Assembly (NCBI RefSeq): GCF_010731115.1
Contig: NZ_AP022616.1
Span: forward strand, 434,001 to 498,000
DNA length: 64,000 bases
Direction of reading: 5' to 3'
Source: Mycolicibacterium phocaicum
GTDB taxonomy: Bacteria > Actinomycetota > Actinomycetes > Mycobacteriales > Mycobacteriaceae
Positions 1 through 9,321 of this stretch are shown here, piece after piece. Position 1 is the first letter of the stretch. Each line of letters opens with the position of its first letter. Under the pieces are notes generated by a model that was not told the origin of the DNA, searched no databases, and saw only the letters and a list, made by a program, of their open reading frames with translations. The translations under genes were made by a program, and so were the position numbers.

Positions 1-96
1 CTGGCTGCCGCGCACCGGCCGGCCGAATTGCGGCCGGCCGACGCGCCGTGGATCGACCGCCCGACCGCATTCCGCACCCGGCGGGAACAGGGCTGA
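1..96 (+). CDS. NUDIX hydrolase (ADP-ribose pyrophosphatase-like), C-terminal end only
   Basis: Only the last 31 codons lie in the window, an open frame from base 1 to TGA at 94-96 whose tail reads [16 protein letters not shown]. No catalytic motif is visible. The assignment is from context: in mycobacteria the gene directly before xerD and the parA-scpAB block is a NUDIX hydrolase (Rv1700 in M. tuberculosis), and a proline/arginine-rich tail fits it. The stop lies a few bases before the preferred xerD start, as expected for co-transcribed genes. Confidence 0.5.
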   Translation: MAAAHRPAELRPADAPWIDRPTAFRTRREQG

Positions 97-101
97 CGAC
101 G

Positions 102-1058
102 GTGGCGGCGTCGACGGGGGTCCGGTCGCGGCTCGAGCAGCAGGTGCAGGGCTACCTGAACCACCTCAGCATCGAACGGGGCGTCGCGGCCAACACCCTG
201 AGTTCCTACCGGCGTGACATCCGGCGGTACACCGCGCATCTGGCCGGCCGCGGTATCGACGACCTGGGCGCTGTCACCGAGACCGACGTCAGCGAGTTCC
301 TCGTCGCGCTGCGCCAGGGCGATCCGGAGAACGGCGTCGCCGCGCTGTCCTCGGTCTCGGCCGCGCGGGCCGTCATCGCGGTGCGGGGGCTGCACAAGTT
401 CGCCGCCGCCGAAGGGCTCGCCGACATCGACGTCGCGCGTGGCGTGAAGCCGCCGACGCCGGGCCGCCGGCTGCCCAAGAGCCTGAGCTACGACGACGTC
501 ATCGCGTTGTTGGACGGCGCGGGTGGCGACAGCGACGCCGACAATCCACTGACATTGCGCAACCGGGCGCTGCTGGAACTGCTGTATTCGACGGGAGCGC
601 GGATCTCCGAGGCGGTCGGCCTCGATCGCGACGACGTCGACACCGAGTCCCGGTCGGTGATGCTGCACGGCAAGGGCGGCAAGCAGCGGCTCGTGCCCAT
701 CGGCCGGCCCGCCGTCACGGCACTGGATGCCTACCTGGTGCGGGGCCGCCCCGAGCTCGCGCGCCGTGGCAAGGGCACACCCGCCATCTTCCTCAACGCG
801 CGCGGCGGTCGGCTGTCGCGGCAGAGCGCGTGGCAGGTGCTGCAGGATTCCGCCGAGCGGGCCGGCATCACGGCCGCGGTCTCACCGCACACGCTGCGCC
901 ACTCGTTCGCCACGCACCTGCTCGAAGGCGGCGCGGATGTGCGCGTCGTGCAGGAACTGCTCGGCCACGCGTCGGTCACCACGACGCAGATCTACACGCT
1001 CGTGACGGTCAGCGCGCTGCGCGAAGTGTGGGCCGGGGCGCACCCGCGCGCCAGGTGA
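102..1058 (+). CDS. xerD: Site-specific tyrosine recombinase XerD
   Basis: XerD resolves chromosome dimers at dif together with XerC. The N-terminal SAM-like core-binding domain (about residues 10-95) is followed by the catalytic domain with the full tyrosine-recombinase set, counted from GTG 102: Arg167 in STGARISEA, Lys191 in GKGGKQR, His263 and Arg266 in [10 protein letters not shown], His289 in LGHAS and nucleophile Tyr298 in TTQIYT. GTG 102 gives 318 residues, close to the usual 300-315, and begins just after the upstream stop; GTG 48 would add 18 proline-rich residues and overlap the preceding gene. It stands at the head of the segregation and housekeeping block. Confidence 0.9.
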   Translation: MAASTGVRSRLEQQVQGYLNHLSIERGVAANTLSSYRRDIRRYTAHLAGRGIDDLGAVTETDVSEFLVALRQGDPENGVAALSSVSAARAVIAVRGLHKFAAAEGLADIDVARGVKPPTPGRRLPKSLSYDDVIALLDGAGGDSDADNPLTLRNRALLELLYSTGARISEAVGLDRDDVDTESRSVMLHGKGGKQRLVPIGRPAVTALDAYLVRGRPELARRGKGTPAIFLNARGGRLSRQSAWQVLQDSAERAGITAAVSPHTLRHSFATHLLEGGADVRVVQELLGHASVTTTQIYTLVTVSALREVWAGAHPRAR

Positions 1059-1090
1059 GGATGACGATCGGCCGGGGCTAGCATCCGGTC

Positions 1091-1450
1091 ATGGCCTTCT
1101 ACGACGTCATCGAGACGACCGGCAAAGTGATCGATGCCGTCGGTGTCGCGGTGATCGTGGGCGGCGCGGTACTCGCCCTGGCCGCGACGGTCGGCCGGAT
1201 CCGCGGCGAGGGCGGTGCCTACGACGCGTTCCGGCGGCAGCTGGGCCGCTCGATTCTGCTGGGCCTCGAATTTCTCGTCGCCGCCGACATCATCCGCACG
1301 GTGGCCGTCACGCCGACCGCACAGAGCGTCGCGGTACTGGCCGGCATCGTCGCGATCCGAACCTTCCTGAGTTTCTCGCTGCAGGTCGAGATGACCGGCT
1401 CGTGGCCGTGGCAACGACCGGTGAAGGCGGACGACGCTCAGCCCAAGTAG
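1091..1450 (+). CDS. DUF1622 family small membrane protein
   Basis: A 119-residue protein with about three hydrophobic helices: residues 14-36 (VIDAVGVAVIVGGAVLALAA), 52-70 and 77-95. The pattern of an N-terminal helix, a polar loop with FRRQLGRSILLGLEFLVAADI and a helix with VAIRTFLSFSLQVE is typical of DUF1622, a family of unknown function in the bacterial inner membrane. The ATG is 32 bases after xerD. Its 3' end overlaps the convergent O-methyltransferase by 13 bases. Confidence 0.8.
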   Translation: MAFYDVIETTGKVIDAVGVAVIVGGAVLALAATVGRIRGEGGAYDAFRRQLGRSILLGLEFLVAADIIRTVAVTPTAQSVAVLAGIVAIRTFLSFSLQVEMTGSWPWQRPVKADDAQPK

Positions 1451-2181
1451 TCCGACTCGAGCACCAGGTCAGGCAGTGTCTTCTGGTACTCGACGTGGGT
1501 GGGGTGCTCCTGGGTGTGCCAGAGCTTGCCCTCCTGGTCCCGCATGTACGCGCGGTAGGCCGGAGCGCCGGGCACCTTCACGTTGTCCGCCACGACGACC
1601 GCACCGCGACGCAGCCAGCCGCGCGCCAGGATCGACTCCAGATCTTTGAGGTAGGCGGCCTTGTCGTGGTCGATGAACACGAAATCGAGGTTGCCCGGTC
1701 CGAATCCATGGCCGGCGAGGCGGTCGAGCGTCGCGCCGCCGTCGCCGATGGTGCCGACCACACAGGTGATCCGGTCCGCGACGCCGGCGTGGGTCCAGAT
1801 GCGGCGGGCGATTTCCGCGTTGTCCGCCGACAGCTCGACGGTGAAGACGTGTGCGTCCGGCGCGGTGCGGGCCATGAGCAGCGCGCTGTAGCCGCAGTAG
1901 GTGCCCAGCTCGAGGATGCGCGCAGGGTTTCCCCGGATGAGCGCGGACTCGAGGAGTTGACCTTTTTCGTCGCCGACATTGACCAGCATCGACTGTTCGC
2001 GGGCGAAGGTATCGATGGTCGCGAGGACATGATCGATGTCGCCGCAGCGGGCGTTGGCTTCCACGTAGGCCGCGGCGGCGGCCTCGCGGCCGTCGCCCCA
2101 CTGTCCGGTCTGGACGAACTTTCTCATCCCCAGCGCCATCCGGACGAGGGACCACTGCCGCTTCCAGCTCATGGCAGTCAC
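1438..2181 (-). CDS. SAM-dependent O-methyltransferase (catechol-type)
   Basis: A class I methyltransferase of 247 residues, expected to methylate a catechol or phenolic substrate. The SAM site is visible as ILELGTYCGYSALLMA, the acidic strand-2 end as FTVELSADNAEIA and the metal-binding Asp as FVFIDHDKAAYLKDLE followed by VVADNVKVPG. It corresponds by position and sequence style to Rv1703c beside xerD in M. tuberculosis, while the genes that follow Rv1703c there are absent here. The start is ATG 2181; ATG 2172 (residue 4) is an equal alternative. The substrate is not known. Confidence 0.85.
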   Translation of the reverse strand: MTAMSWKRQWSLVRMALGMRKFVQTGQWGDGREAAAAAYVEANARCGDIDHVLATIDTFAREQSMLVNVGDEKGQLLESALIRGNPARILELGTYCGYSALLMARTAPDAHVFTVELSADNAEIARRIWTHAGVADRITCVVGTIGDGGATLDRLAGHGFGPGNLDFVFIDHDKAAYLKDLESILARGWLRRGAVVVADNVKVPGAPAYRAYMRDQEGKLWHTQEHPTHVEYQKTLPDLVLESDYLG

Positions 2182-2274
2182 ATTAGGACAGCGGGTCTGC
2201 CGTCGTCAGCGGCGTGGCACCGTTAAACTTGCCCGGATGTTCGCTATGGGAGTCACGCCGCTGATCGGCGACGC

Positions 2275-3213
2275 ATGACCGATGTCCCAACAGGCGTGGG
2301 GGGCCTGAGCCCGGTGGAGCCGGTTTCGTTGCCGCTTGATGTCGATGGCGCGGCCGCGACCGCGGATCCGGAACCCGCGGTCGGCCTGACCGGCCGTCCC
2401 GCGCGACACATCCCCGAGCCGAAGCCCAAGAGCATGCACGGTCCGGCGAAGGTCATCGCGATGTGCAACCAGAAGGGCGGCGTCGGCAAGACCACGTCGA
2501 CCATCAATCTGGGCGCCAGCCTGGCCGAGTACGGCCGCCGCGTGTTGCTGGTCGACCTCGATCCGCAGGGCGCGCTGTCCGCCGGGCTCGGCGTTCCGCA
2601 CTACGAGCTCGAGCACACCGTGCACAACCTGCTCATCGAGCCGCGGGTGTCGATCGACGACGTGCTGATCAACACCCGGGTCAAGGGCCTGGACTTGGTG
2701 CCCAGCAACATCGACCTGTCGGCCGCCGAGATTCAGCTGGTCAACGAGGTCGGCCGCGAGCAGACGCTGTCGCGCGCGCTGTACCCCGTGCTGGACCGCT
2801 ACGACTACGTGCTGATCGACTGCCAGCCGTCGCTCGGACTGCTCACCGTGAACGGCCTGGCGTGCGCCGACGGCGTCATCATCCCGACCGAGTGCGAGTT
2901 CTTCTCGCTGCGCGGCCTGGCGTTGCTCACCGACACCGTCGACAAGGTCCGCGACCGGCTGAACCCCAAGCTCGACATCAGCGGCATCCTGATCACCCGT
3001 TACGACAACCGCACCGTCAACGCGCGTGAGGTCATGGCCCGCGTGGTGGAACGCTTCGGCAATCTGGTGTTCGACACCGTCATCAGCCGCACCGTGCGCT
3101 TCCCGGAGACCAGCGTCGCCGGTGAACCGATCACCACCTGGGCCCCGAAATCCGGTGGCGCCCAGGCGTACCGGGCGTTGGCGTGCGAGGTCATCGACCG
3201 GTTCGGCGCGTGA
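2275..3213 (+). CDS. ParA/Soj-family chromosome-partitioning ATPase
   Basis: A deviant Walker-A ATPase of 312 residues. The signature KGGVGKTT lies at 67-74, Walker A' VLLVDLDPQG follows and Walker B VLIDCQPSLGLLT is near 175-190. The first 55 residues are a proline/alanine-rich extension before the conserved core. It heads the scpA-scpB cluster (Rv1708-like), so it probably acts in chromosome organisation, perhaps with the ScpAB-SMC complex, rather than being the oriC-linked ParA, which would sit beside parB. Its stop overlaps the scpA GTG by 4 bases. Confidence 0.85.
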   Translation: MTDVPTGVGGLSPVEPVSLPLDVDGAAATADPEPAVGLTGRPARHIPEPKPKSMHGPAKVIAMCNQKGGVGKTTSTINLGASLAEYGRRVLLVDLDPQGALSAGLGVPHYELEHTVHNLLIEPRVSIDDVLINTRVKGLDLVPSNIDLSAAEIQLVNEVGREQTLSRALYPVLDRYDYVLIDCQPSLGLLTVNGLACADGVIIPTECEFFSLRGLALLTDTVDKVRDRLNPKLDISGILITRYDNRTVNAREVMARVVERFGNLVFDTVISRTVRFPETSVAGEPITTWAPKSGGAQAYRALACEVIDRFGA

Positions 3214-4085
3214 TTGCCGAGGCCGCCAGCGTTGGTGGTGAGGTGGCCGCGGACGCGGCGCCGGAGGGGCCGGCGACCGACCAGCCGGACGAGAAGAAGG
3301 CCGGTTTTCAGGTCCGCCTGACCAACTTCGAGGGCCCGTTCGACCTGCTGTTGCAGCTGATCTTCGCGCACCGGCTGGACGTCACCGAAGTGGCGCTGCA
3401 CCGCGTCACCGATGAGTTCATCGCGTACACCAAGGAGATCGGCAGCCAGCTCGAGCTGGATGAGACGACGGCGTTTCTGGTGGTCGCGGCCACGCTGCTG
3501 GACTTGAAGGCCGCGCGGCTGCTGCCGGCCGCCGAGGTCCACGACGAGGACGACCTGGCGTTGCTCGAAGTACGCGACCTGCTGTTCGCGCGGCTGCTGC
3601 AATACCGGGCGTTCAAGCACGTCGCGTTGATGTTCGCCGAGCTCGAGGCCGCCGCGATGCGCAGCTACCCGCGCGCCGTCACCCTCGAGGACAGGTTCAC
3701 CGAGCTGCTGCCGGAGGTCATGCTCGGCGTCGACGCCGACCGGTTCGCGCAGATCGCGGCGGCGGCGTTCACGCCGCGTCCGGTGCCGTCGTTGCGCGTC
3801 GATCACCTGCACGTGCAGGCGGTGTCGGTGCCCGAGCAGGCCATGAAACTGATGGGACTGCTGGAGAATCGCGGCGTCGGGGAGTGGGCGTCGTTCACCG
3901 ATCTGGTCGCCGACTGCGACGGCGGGATGGAGATCGTCGGCCGGTTCCTGGCGCTATTAGAGCTCTACCGCGCCAAGGCGGTAAACTTCGAGCAGATTGA
4001 ACCGCTTGGAGTGCTGCAAGTTTCGTGGACCGGTGAGCGGCCGACGAACGAGCATCTGGCAGCGGCGGTGGAAGAAGACCAATGA
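3210..4085 (+). CDS. scpA: Segregation and condensation protein A (kleisin)
   Basis: ScpA is the kleisin that bridges SMC heads and binds ScpB in chromosome condensation. The conserved start of the fold is clear: VRLTNFEGPFDLLLQLI, then RLDVTEVALHRVTDEF and FLVVAATLLDLKAARLLP. The C-terminal winged-helix region includes EIVGRFLALLELYRAKAV and VLQVSWTGE. GTG 3210 gives the GTGA overlap with parA that recurs through this operon and a 291-residue protein; a further upstream start would lie inside parA. The stop overlaps the scpB ATG as ATGA. Confidence 0.92.
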   Translation: MIAEAASVGGEVAADAAPEGPATDQPDEKKAGFQVRLTNFEGPFDLLLQLIFAHRLDVTEVALHRVTDEFIAYTKEIGSQLELDETTAFLVVAATLLDLKAARLLPAAEVHDEDDLALLEVRDLLFARLLQYRAFKHVALMFAELEAAAMRSYPRAVTLEDRFTELLPEVMLGVDADRFAQIAAAAFTPRPVPSLRVDHLHVQAVSVPEQAMKLMGLLENRGVGEWASFTDLVADCDGGMEIVGRFLALLELYRAKAVNFEQIEPLGVLQVSWTGERPTNEHLAAAVEEDQ

Positions 4086-4852
4086 CAGACAACGACGCGG
4101 TGATTGCCGCGGATAGCAGCGTGGGCGAGGACGTCGAGCCCGACGCCGGTGTGACCGACGCGGCGGCTGTCACCGAAGGTGACGAACTCGACACCGAGGC
4201 TGACGAGATCAGCACCGAGATCACCGACGACGAACTCGGGTGCGCACTGGAGGCCCTGCTGCTGGTGGTCGACACGCCCGCCCCGGTCGACTCTCTGGCG
4301 TCCGCGCTGGACGAGACGATCGAGCGGGTCGAGGACAAGCTGCGCCGGATGGCCGCCGAACTGGCCGAGCGCGGCAGCGGCATCGACCTGCGCGAGGCCG
4401 GCGGCGGCTGGCGGATGTACACCCGCGCCCGGTACGCGCCCTACGTCGAGCGGCTCATTCTCGACGGCGCCCGGTCCAAGCTGACCCGGGCTGCGTTGGA
4501 GACGCTGGCAGTGGTGGCCTATCGGCAGCCGGTGACCCGTGCCCGGGTGAGCGCGGTGCGTGGCGTGAACGTCGACGCCGTGATGCGGACCCTCGCGGCG
4601 CGCGGCCTGATCATCGAAGCCGGCACCGATGCCGACAGTGGCGCAACGACTTTCGCCACGACGGAATTGTTCCTGGAGCGGCTCGGTTTGACCTCGCTGA
4701 GCGAGTTGCCGGAACTCGCCCCGCTGTTGCCTGATGTCGACGTGATCGACGACATCACCGAGACGCTCTCTGAAGAGCCGCGTTTCGCCAAACTCGGCGG
4801 AACCCCTGCGCCGGCTGCGGAGCCGGCCAAATTCGACGTAGATCGGGACTGA
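4082..4852 (+). CDS. scpB: Segregation and condensation protein B
   Basis: ScpB dimers bind ScpA and support SMC loading. After an acidic, low-complexity N-terminus of about 55 residues, the paired winged helices begin at ELGCALEALLLVVDTPA. The typical YRQPVTRARVSAVRGVNVDAVMRTL recognition region and the FATTELFLERLGLTSLSELPEL motif follow. The tail after residue 225 is acidic and probably disordered. The start overlaps the scpA stop by 4 bases and the stop lies one base before the next ATG. Confidence 0.92.
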   Translation: MTDNDAVIAADSSVGEDVEPDAGVTDAAAVTEGDELDTEADEISTEITDDELGCALEALLLVVDTPAPVDSLASALDETIERVEDKLRRMAAELAERGSGIDLREAGGGWRMYTRARYAPYVERLILDGARSKLTRAALETLAVVAYRQPVTRARVSAVRGVNVDAVMRTLAARGLIIEAGTDADSGATTFATTELFLERLGLTSLSELPELAPLLPDVDVIDDITETLSEEPRFAKLGGTPAPAAEPAKFDVDRD

Positions 4853-4853
4853 C

Positions 4854-5597
4854 ATGGCCAACGAAGAAGGCGTGCGACTGCAGAAGGTGTTGTCGCAGGC
4901 GGGAATTGCCTCTCGCCGCGTCGCCGAGCGGATGATCCTGGACGGGCGAGTGGAGGTCGACGGCCAGATCGTCACCGAACTCGGCACGCGGGTGCACCCC
5001 GATCGGCAGGTCGTCCGGGTCGACGGCACCCGCGTCCTCGTCGACGAGGACCTGGTGTACCTCGCGCTGAACAAGCCAAAAGGCATGCACTCCACCATGT
5101 CTGACGACCAGGGCCGTCCGTGTATCGGTGACCTGGTCGAGCATCGCGTGCGCGGCAACAAGAAGCTGTTCCACGTCGGCCGACTCGACGCCGACACCGA
5201 AGGGCTGATCCTGCTGACCAACGACGGCGAGCTGGCGCACCGGCTGATGCACCCGCGCTACGAGGTGTCCAAGACGTACCTGGCGACCGTGCAGGGCACC
5301 GTGCCCCGCGGATTGAGCAAGAAGATGCGCGACGGCGTGGAACTGGACGACGGCCCGGCCTATGTCGACGAATTCGCGGTGGTCGACATGGCCGCCGGTA
5401 AGTCGTTGGTGAAGATCGTGCTGCACGAGGGCCGCAATCGCATCGTGCGCCGGCTGATGGCCGAGGTGGGTTACCCAGTGAAGGAACTGGTGCGTACGCA
5501 CATCGGCACGGTGGCGCTGGGGGACCAGCGCGTCAACAGCCTGCGGGCGCTGACACGCAAGGAAGTCGGCGAGCTGTACCAGGCGGTGGGCCTGTGA
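4854..5597 (+). CDS. RsuA/RluB-family 16S/23S rRNA pseudouridine synthase
   Basis: This enzyme isomerises a uridine in rRNA. An N-terminal S4 RNA-binding domain ([21 protein letters not shown], residues 7-27) precedes the catalytic domain. The active-site Asp lies in [19 protein letters not shown], and KLFHVGRL and [11 protein letters not shown] fit the RluB/RsuA group. Length 247 matches the family. It sits between scpB and cmk exactly as Rv1711 does, and its stop overlaps the GTG of cmk. The exact target uridine cannot be told from the sequence, so no RluB or RsuA name is assigned. Confidence 0.9.
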   Translation: MANEEGVRLQKVLSQAGIASRRVAERMILDGRVEVDGQIVTELGTRVHPDRQVVRVDGTRVLVDEDLVYLALNKPKGMHSTMSDDQGRPCIGDLVEHRVRGNKKLFHVGRLDADTEGLILLTNDGELAHRLMHPRYEVSKTYLATVQGTVPRGLSKKMRDGVELDDGPAYVDEFAVVDMAAGKSLVKIVLHEGRNRIVRRLMAEVGYPVKELVRTHIGTVALGDQRVNSLRALTRKEVGELYQAVGL

Positions 5598-6277
5598 ACG
5601 CTCTCGTCATTGCCATCGACGGCCCGGCGGGAACCGGGAAGTCCTCGGTGTCAACGGGTTTGGCGCATGCACTCGGCGCCAATCACATCAACACCGGCGC
5701 GATGTACCGCATCGTGACGCTGGCGGTGCTGCGGGCCGGCATCGACCCGTCCGAGGTCGATGCCGTCGTTGCCGTGTGTAAGGAGACCGAGTTCTCCGTC
5801 AGCTTCGATCCGGACCACGACACGTCGTACCTTGCGGGCGAGGACGTTTCGGACGAGATCCGCGGCGACGCGGTGACGCTCGCGGTATCGGCCGTGTCGG
5901 CGATTCCGGCCGTGCGGACGCTGCTGGTGCAGCGGCAGCGCGAGCTGATCGCGGCGGCCGGCTCGGTCGTCGTCGAGGGCCGCGACATCGGCACCGTCGT
6001 CAAGCCCGACGCCGATCTCAAGATCTTCCTGACCGCCTCTGCCGAGGAGCGCGCCCGCCGGCGTAATGCGCAGAACGTCGCAAACGGCTTGAGCGACAAC
6101 TACGAAGCGGTGCTGGCCGATGTGCAGCGCCGGGACCATCTGGACTCGACGCGCGCGGTCTCGCCGCTGCATGCGGCCGATGATGCGATCGTCGTCGATT
6201 CCAGCGATATGACCCAGGCTGATGTGGTGGCACATCTGCTGGATCTCGTGCAGCAGAAGGTAGGTGTGCGTCAATGA
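5594..6277 (+). CDS. cmk: Cytidylate kinase
   Basis: Cmk phosphorylates CMP and dCMP with ATP. The P-loop is [11 protein letters not shown] at residues 8-18, followed by the NMP-binding [39 protein letters not shown] and the lid RARRRNAQN are both intact, as is the later [14 protein letters not shown]. The 227-residue length is normal. GTG 5594 overlaps the upstream stop, and the stop overlaps the der ATG, so translation of these genes is probably coupled. Confidence 0.95.
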   Translation: MNALVIAIDGPAGTGKSSVSTGLAHALGANHINTGAMYRIVTLAVLRAGIDPSEVDAVVAVCKETEFSVSFDPDHDTSYLAGEDVSDEIRGDAVTLAVSAVSAIPAVRTLLVQRQRELIAAAGSVVVEGRDIGTVVKPDADLKIFLTASAEERARRRNAQNVANGLSDNYEAVLADVQRRDHLDSTRAVSPLHAADDAIVVDSSDMTQADVVAHLLDLVQQKVGVRQ

Positions 6278-7680
6278 GCGACGACGACGGTGTGTGGTTC
6301 GACGAAGGTGACTGGGAGATCGGCTCGGAGGGCTTCGAGGCCGAGCTCGACGAGTACGCCGGACCCCCGCCCGTGGTGGCCGTGGTCGGCCGCCCGAATG
6401 TCGGTAAATCGACTCTGGTGAACCGCATCCTGGGCCGTCGCGAAGCGGTGGTGCAGGACATCCCGGGCGTGACCCGCGACCGGGTGTCGTACGACGCGCA
6501 GTGGGTCGGGCGGCGTTTCGTGGTGCAGGACACCGGTGGTTGGGAACCCGACGCCAAGGGTCTGCAGATGCTGGTCGCCGAGCAGGCCACCGTCGCCATG
6601 CGCACCGCCGACGCGATCATTCTCGTGGTCGACGCGGTGGTCGGGGCGACCGCGGCCGATGAGGCCGCGGCCAAGCGGCTGCAGCGCTCGGGTAAGCCGG
6701 TCTTCTTGGCGGCCAACAAGGTTGACAACGAGAAGATCGAATCCGAGGCGGCGGCGTTGTGGTCGCTGGGGCTGGGACAGCCGCACTCGATCAGCGCGAT
6801 GCACGGCCGCGGTGTGGCCGATCTGCTCGACAGCGTGCTCGAGGTGCTGCCCGAGGTCTCCGAAACCTCCGGCGGCACAGGCGGTCCGCGCCGCGTCGCG
6901 CTGGTCGGCAAGCCCAACGTCGGCAAGAGCTCGCTGCTGAACAAGCTGTCGGGCGACGAGCGGTCCGTCGTGCACGACGTCGCCGGCACCACCGTGGACC
7001 CGGTCGACTCGCTGATCGAATTGGACGGCAAGACTTGGCGTTTCGTTGACACGGCCGGCCTGCGCCGCAAGGTCGGCCAGGCCAGCGGGCACGAGTTCTA
7101 CGCCTCGGTGCGCACGCACGGCGCCATCGACGCCGCCGAGGTCGCGATCATGCTGATCGACGCCTCCCAGCCGCTGACCGAGCAGGACCTGCGGGTGCTG
7201 TCGATGGTCATCGAGGCCGGGCGTGCGCTCGTCATCGCGTTCAACAAGTGGGATTTGGTCGACGAAGACCGGCGCTACCTGCTGGACAAGGAGATCGAGC
7301 GCGAGCTCGTGCAGGTGCAGTGGGCGCCGCGCGTGAATATCTCGGCGAAAACCGGTCGGGCCGTGCAGAAGTTGGTGCCGGCGCTGGAGACCTCGCTGGC
7401 ATCGTGGGACGCCCGCATCCCGACCGGGCGGCTCAACACCTTCCTCAAGGAGATCGTGGCCGCCACGCCGCCGCCGGTGCGCGGTGGCAAGCAGCCGCGC
7501 ATCCTGTTCGCCACGCAGGCGGCCTCGCGACCGCCGACCTTCGTACTGTTCACCACGGGCTTCCTGGAGGCCGGCTACCGCCGCTTCCTGGAGCGCCGGC
7601 TGCGTGAAGAGTTCGGCTTCGAGGGCAGCCCGATCAAGATCAACGTGCGGGTGCGGGAGAAGCGCGGGGCCAAGCGCTAG
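6274..7680 (+). CDS. der: GTPase Der (EngA), ribosome assembly
   Basis: Der is the double-GTPase needed for 50S subunit maturation. Two complete G domains are visible. The first has G1 [14 protein letters not shown], a DTGGWE switch and NKVDNEKIE; the second has G1 [22 protein letters not shown] and FNKWDLV. The C-terminal KH-like domain carries the usual [17 protein letters not shown] and the final KINVRVREK. At 468 residues it has the short acidic N-terminal extension ([14 protein letters not shown]) seen in mycobacteria. ATGA overlap with cmk. It is the last gene of the operon, with a hairpin 15 bases downstream. Confidence 0.96.
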   Translation: MSDDDGVWFDEGDWEIGSEGFEAELDEYAGPPPVVAVVGRPNVGKSTLVNRILGRREAVVQDIPGVTRDRVSYDAQWVGRRFVVQDTGGWEPDAKGLQMLVAEQATVAMRTADAIILVVDAVVGATAADEAAAKRLQRSGKPVFLAANKVDNEKIESEAAALWSLGLGQPHSISAMHGRGVADLLDSVLEVLPEVSETSGGTGGPRRVALVGKPNVGKSSLLNKLSGDERSVVHDVAGTTVDPVDSLIELDGKTWRFVDTAGLRRKVGQASGHEFYASVRTHGAIDAAEVAIMLIDASQPLTEQDLRVLSMVIEAGRALVIAFNKWDLVDEDRRYLLDKEIERELVQVQWAPRVNISAKTGRAVQKLVPALETSLASWDARIPTGRLNTFLKEIVAATPPPVRGGKQPRILFATQAASRPPTFVLFTTGFLEAGYRRFLERRLREEFGFEGSPIKINVRVREKRGAKR

Positions 7681-7694
7681 CCGCCGACGCGCCG

Positions 7695-7715
7695 CCGGAC
7701 CCGTTTAGGGTCCGG
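7695..7715 (+). terminator. Hairpin terminator after der
   Basis: A perfect 8-bp stem CCGGACCC / GGGTCCGG with loop GTTTA lies 15 bases past the der stop and ahead of the tRNA. There is no U-tract, which is common in mycobacterial intrinsic terminators, so termination is an inference from position and stem. Confidence 0.6.
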
Positions 7716-7768
7716 AGGGAGGTCTGGGGTAGGCTTTCCAACCGTTGCCGGTTCGTCCGGTAGCGCCG

Positions 7769-7842
<74 letters not shown>

Positions 7843-7921
7843 CAAAGTTTTTGCAGGTCAAAGGCCTCGCGGTGGCTTGAATGGCGCCGTCTCTCTGCCG
7901 CATCCACCCGAGGACACCTTG

Positions 7922-9016
7922 ATGGCGATAGCCGATGTCACTGCCTACGTGCACCTCAGCAGTGAGGACGTCGAGGAGATCGGCTACGAACTCGACGTGA
8001 TCCGCCGCGACGTCGAGGAGTCGCTCGGACCGAAGGACTCGGCGTACATCCGGCGGGTGATCCATTTTCAGCGGGTGCTCGATGTCGCGGCGCGGCTGAT
8101 GATCGCCGGGAGCCGGTCCAAGGCTGGCTGGGTCGCCGGCACGTGCGCGCTGGCGTACGCGAAGTCTATCGAGAACATGGAGCTCGGCCACAACATCTCC
8201 CACGGCCAGTGGGATTGGATGAACGACCCGGAAATCCACTCCAATACCTGGGAGTGGGACATGGTCGGGCATTCCGCGCAGTGGCGGTACTCGCACAACT
8301 ATCGGCATCACGTCTACACCAACGTGTTCGGCATGGACGAGGACATCGGGTACCGCCTGCTACGAGTGACGACCGACCAGCCGTGGCGGTGGGCGTATCT
8401 GTTGACACCGCTCCGAAACCTGGTGCTCGCAGCGACGTTCGAATGGGGTATCGCCCTTCACGGCCTGCATTCGGAGCGGCTCCGGGACGAGACGCCAGGC
8501 GCTGTCACGGTGGAGAGGCGGAAATTTCTCGCCAAGAGCGCGCGCCAGTTGGGCAAAGACTATGTGTTCTTCCCGGCGCTGGGCCTGCGCCGGTGGCGTC
8601 GCACGCTGGCGGCCAATGTCAGCGCGAATGTGCTCCGGAACCTGTGGGTGTACGTGAACATCATTTGCGGGCACATCCCCGACGGGGCCGAGACATTCGA
8701 CCCCGCGGTGGTCAAGGACGAAACTCGCGGCGAATGGTATCTGCGACAAATTCTTGGGACCGCGAACTTCAACGCAAACCCGCTGCTGGCTTTCTCGGGT
8801 GGGCACCTGTGCTACCAGATCGAGCATCACCTGTTCCCTGATCTGCCGAGCAACCGGTTGCCTGAAGTAAGCGTCCGGGTGCGGGAACTGTGCGAGAAGT
8901 ACGACTTGCCCTACAACACCGCATCGCTTCCGCGCCAGTACTTTCGGACGCAAAGGATCATCCACGGGCTGGCGGTGCCTGACTGGCTGCTGCGCGTGGG
9001 GCGGCGGCGCGGTTAG
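7922..9016 (+). CDS. Acyl-CoA desaturase, DesA3-like (stearoyl-CoA delta-9 type)
   Basis: A membrane di-iron desaturase of 364 residues that would introduce a cis double bond into a fatty acyl-CoA (oleate formation in the DesA3 family). All three histidine boxes are present: H90 and H94 in GHNISHGQWDW, HNYRHH at 125-130 and QIEHH ending at 303. The start (DVTAYVHLSSEDVEEI) and the end (LFPDLPSNRLPEVSVRV) closely resemble DesA3 (Rv3229c) as I recall it. ATG 7922 is chosen because the open frame further upstream runs through the tRNA. An electron-donating partner is not adjacent. A terminator with U-tract lies at 9254-9282. Confidence 0.88.
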   Translation: MAIADVTAYVHLSSEDVEEIGYELDVIRRDVEESLGPKDSAYIRRVIHFQRVLDVAARLMIAGSRSKAGWVAGTCALAYAKSIENMELGHNISHGQWDWMNDPEIHSNTWEWDMVGHSAQWRYSHNYRHHVYTNVFGMDEDIGYRLLRVTTDQPWRWAYLLTPLRNLVLAATFEWGIALHGLHSERLRDETPGAVTVERRKFLAKSARQLGKDYVFFPALGLRRWRRTLAANVSANVLRNLWVYVNIICGHIPDGAETFDPAVVKDETRGEWYLRQILGTANFNANPLLAFSGGHLCYQIEHHLFPDLPSNRLPEVSVRVRELCEKYDLPYNTASLPRQYFRTQRIIHGLAVPDWLLRVGRRRG

Positions 9017-9035
9017 TAGACGACTGCTTTGTTTC

Positions 9036-9140
9036 CTAGCGGCAGATCCAGCTTTGGGAGACAACGTAATTGCGTGCGACTTGGGACTGGGACCGGCCTT
9101 CGATTCGGACTGCGGTGATGACCAGACGAGCCTTCGACAC
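9036..9140 (-). pseudogene. IS481-family transposase, N-terminal remnant
   Basis: Read on the minus strand from GTG 9140, 34 codons give SKARLVITAVRIEGRSQ followed by SQVARNYVVSQSWICR and a TAG stop. This matches the N-terminal helix-turn-helix that opens many actinobacterial IS481-type transposases (SKARLVITAV..EGR...VAR.YGVS..WVS). The rest of the transposase, including the DDE catalytic domain, is absent, so this is a relic. The large palindrome directly upstream of its start (9186-9252) may be what is left of the element's end. It is only 20 bases beyond the desaturase stop. Confidence 0.7.
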
Positions 9141-9185
9141 CAGCTGAAACTGGCCGATCGGGCTATGCCGATGTCTTGAGACACG

Positions 9186-9252
9186 CTATTCGCATGTCAT
9201 GAAACATCACACTGTCAGCCTGACAGTGTGATGTCGCAGGACATACGAATAG
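9186..9252. repeat. 67-bp two-tier palindrome (cruciform-capable)
   Basis: Inner arms ACATCACACTGTCA (9204-9217) and TGACAGTGTGATGT (9221-9234) form a perfect 14-bp repeat around GCC. Outer arms CTATTCGCATGTC (9186-9198) and GACATACGAATAG (9240-9252) pair at 12 of 13 positions. The structure lies between the transposase relic and the desaturase terminator. It may be an IS end or a protein-binding site. Confidence 0.75.
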
Positions 9253-9253
9253 T

Positions 9254-9282
9254 CCCGGACCTACTTTAGGTCCGGGATTTTT
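9254..9282 (+). terminator. Rho-independent terminator of the desaturase transcript
   Basis: A 9-bp stem CCCGGACCT / AGGTCCGGG with loop ACTTT is followed by A and five T residues on the plus strand. This is a textbook intrinsic terminator oriented for the desaturase. It insulates the convergent oxidoreductase gene. Confidence 0.8.
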
Positions 9283-9321
9283 CGTTTTTGGGGGCATCAG
9301 CAGCGGCCAGCTGAGGCCGGG

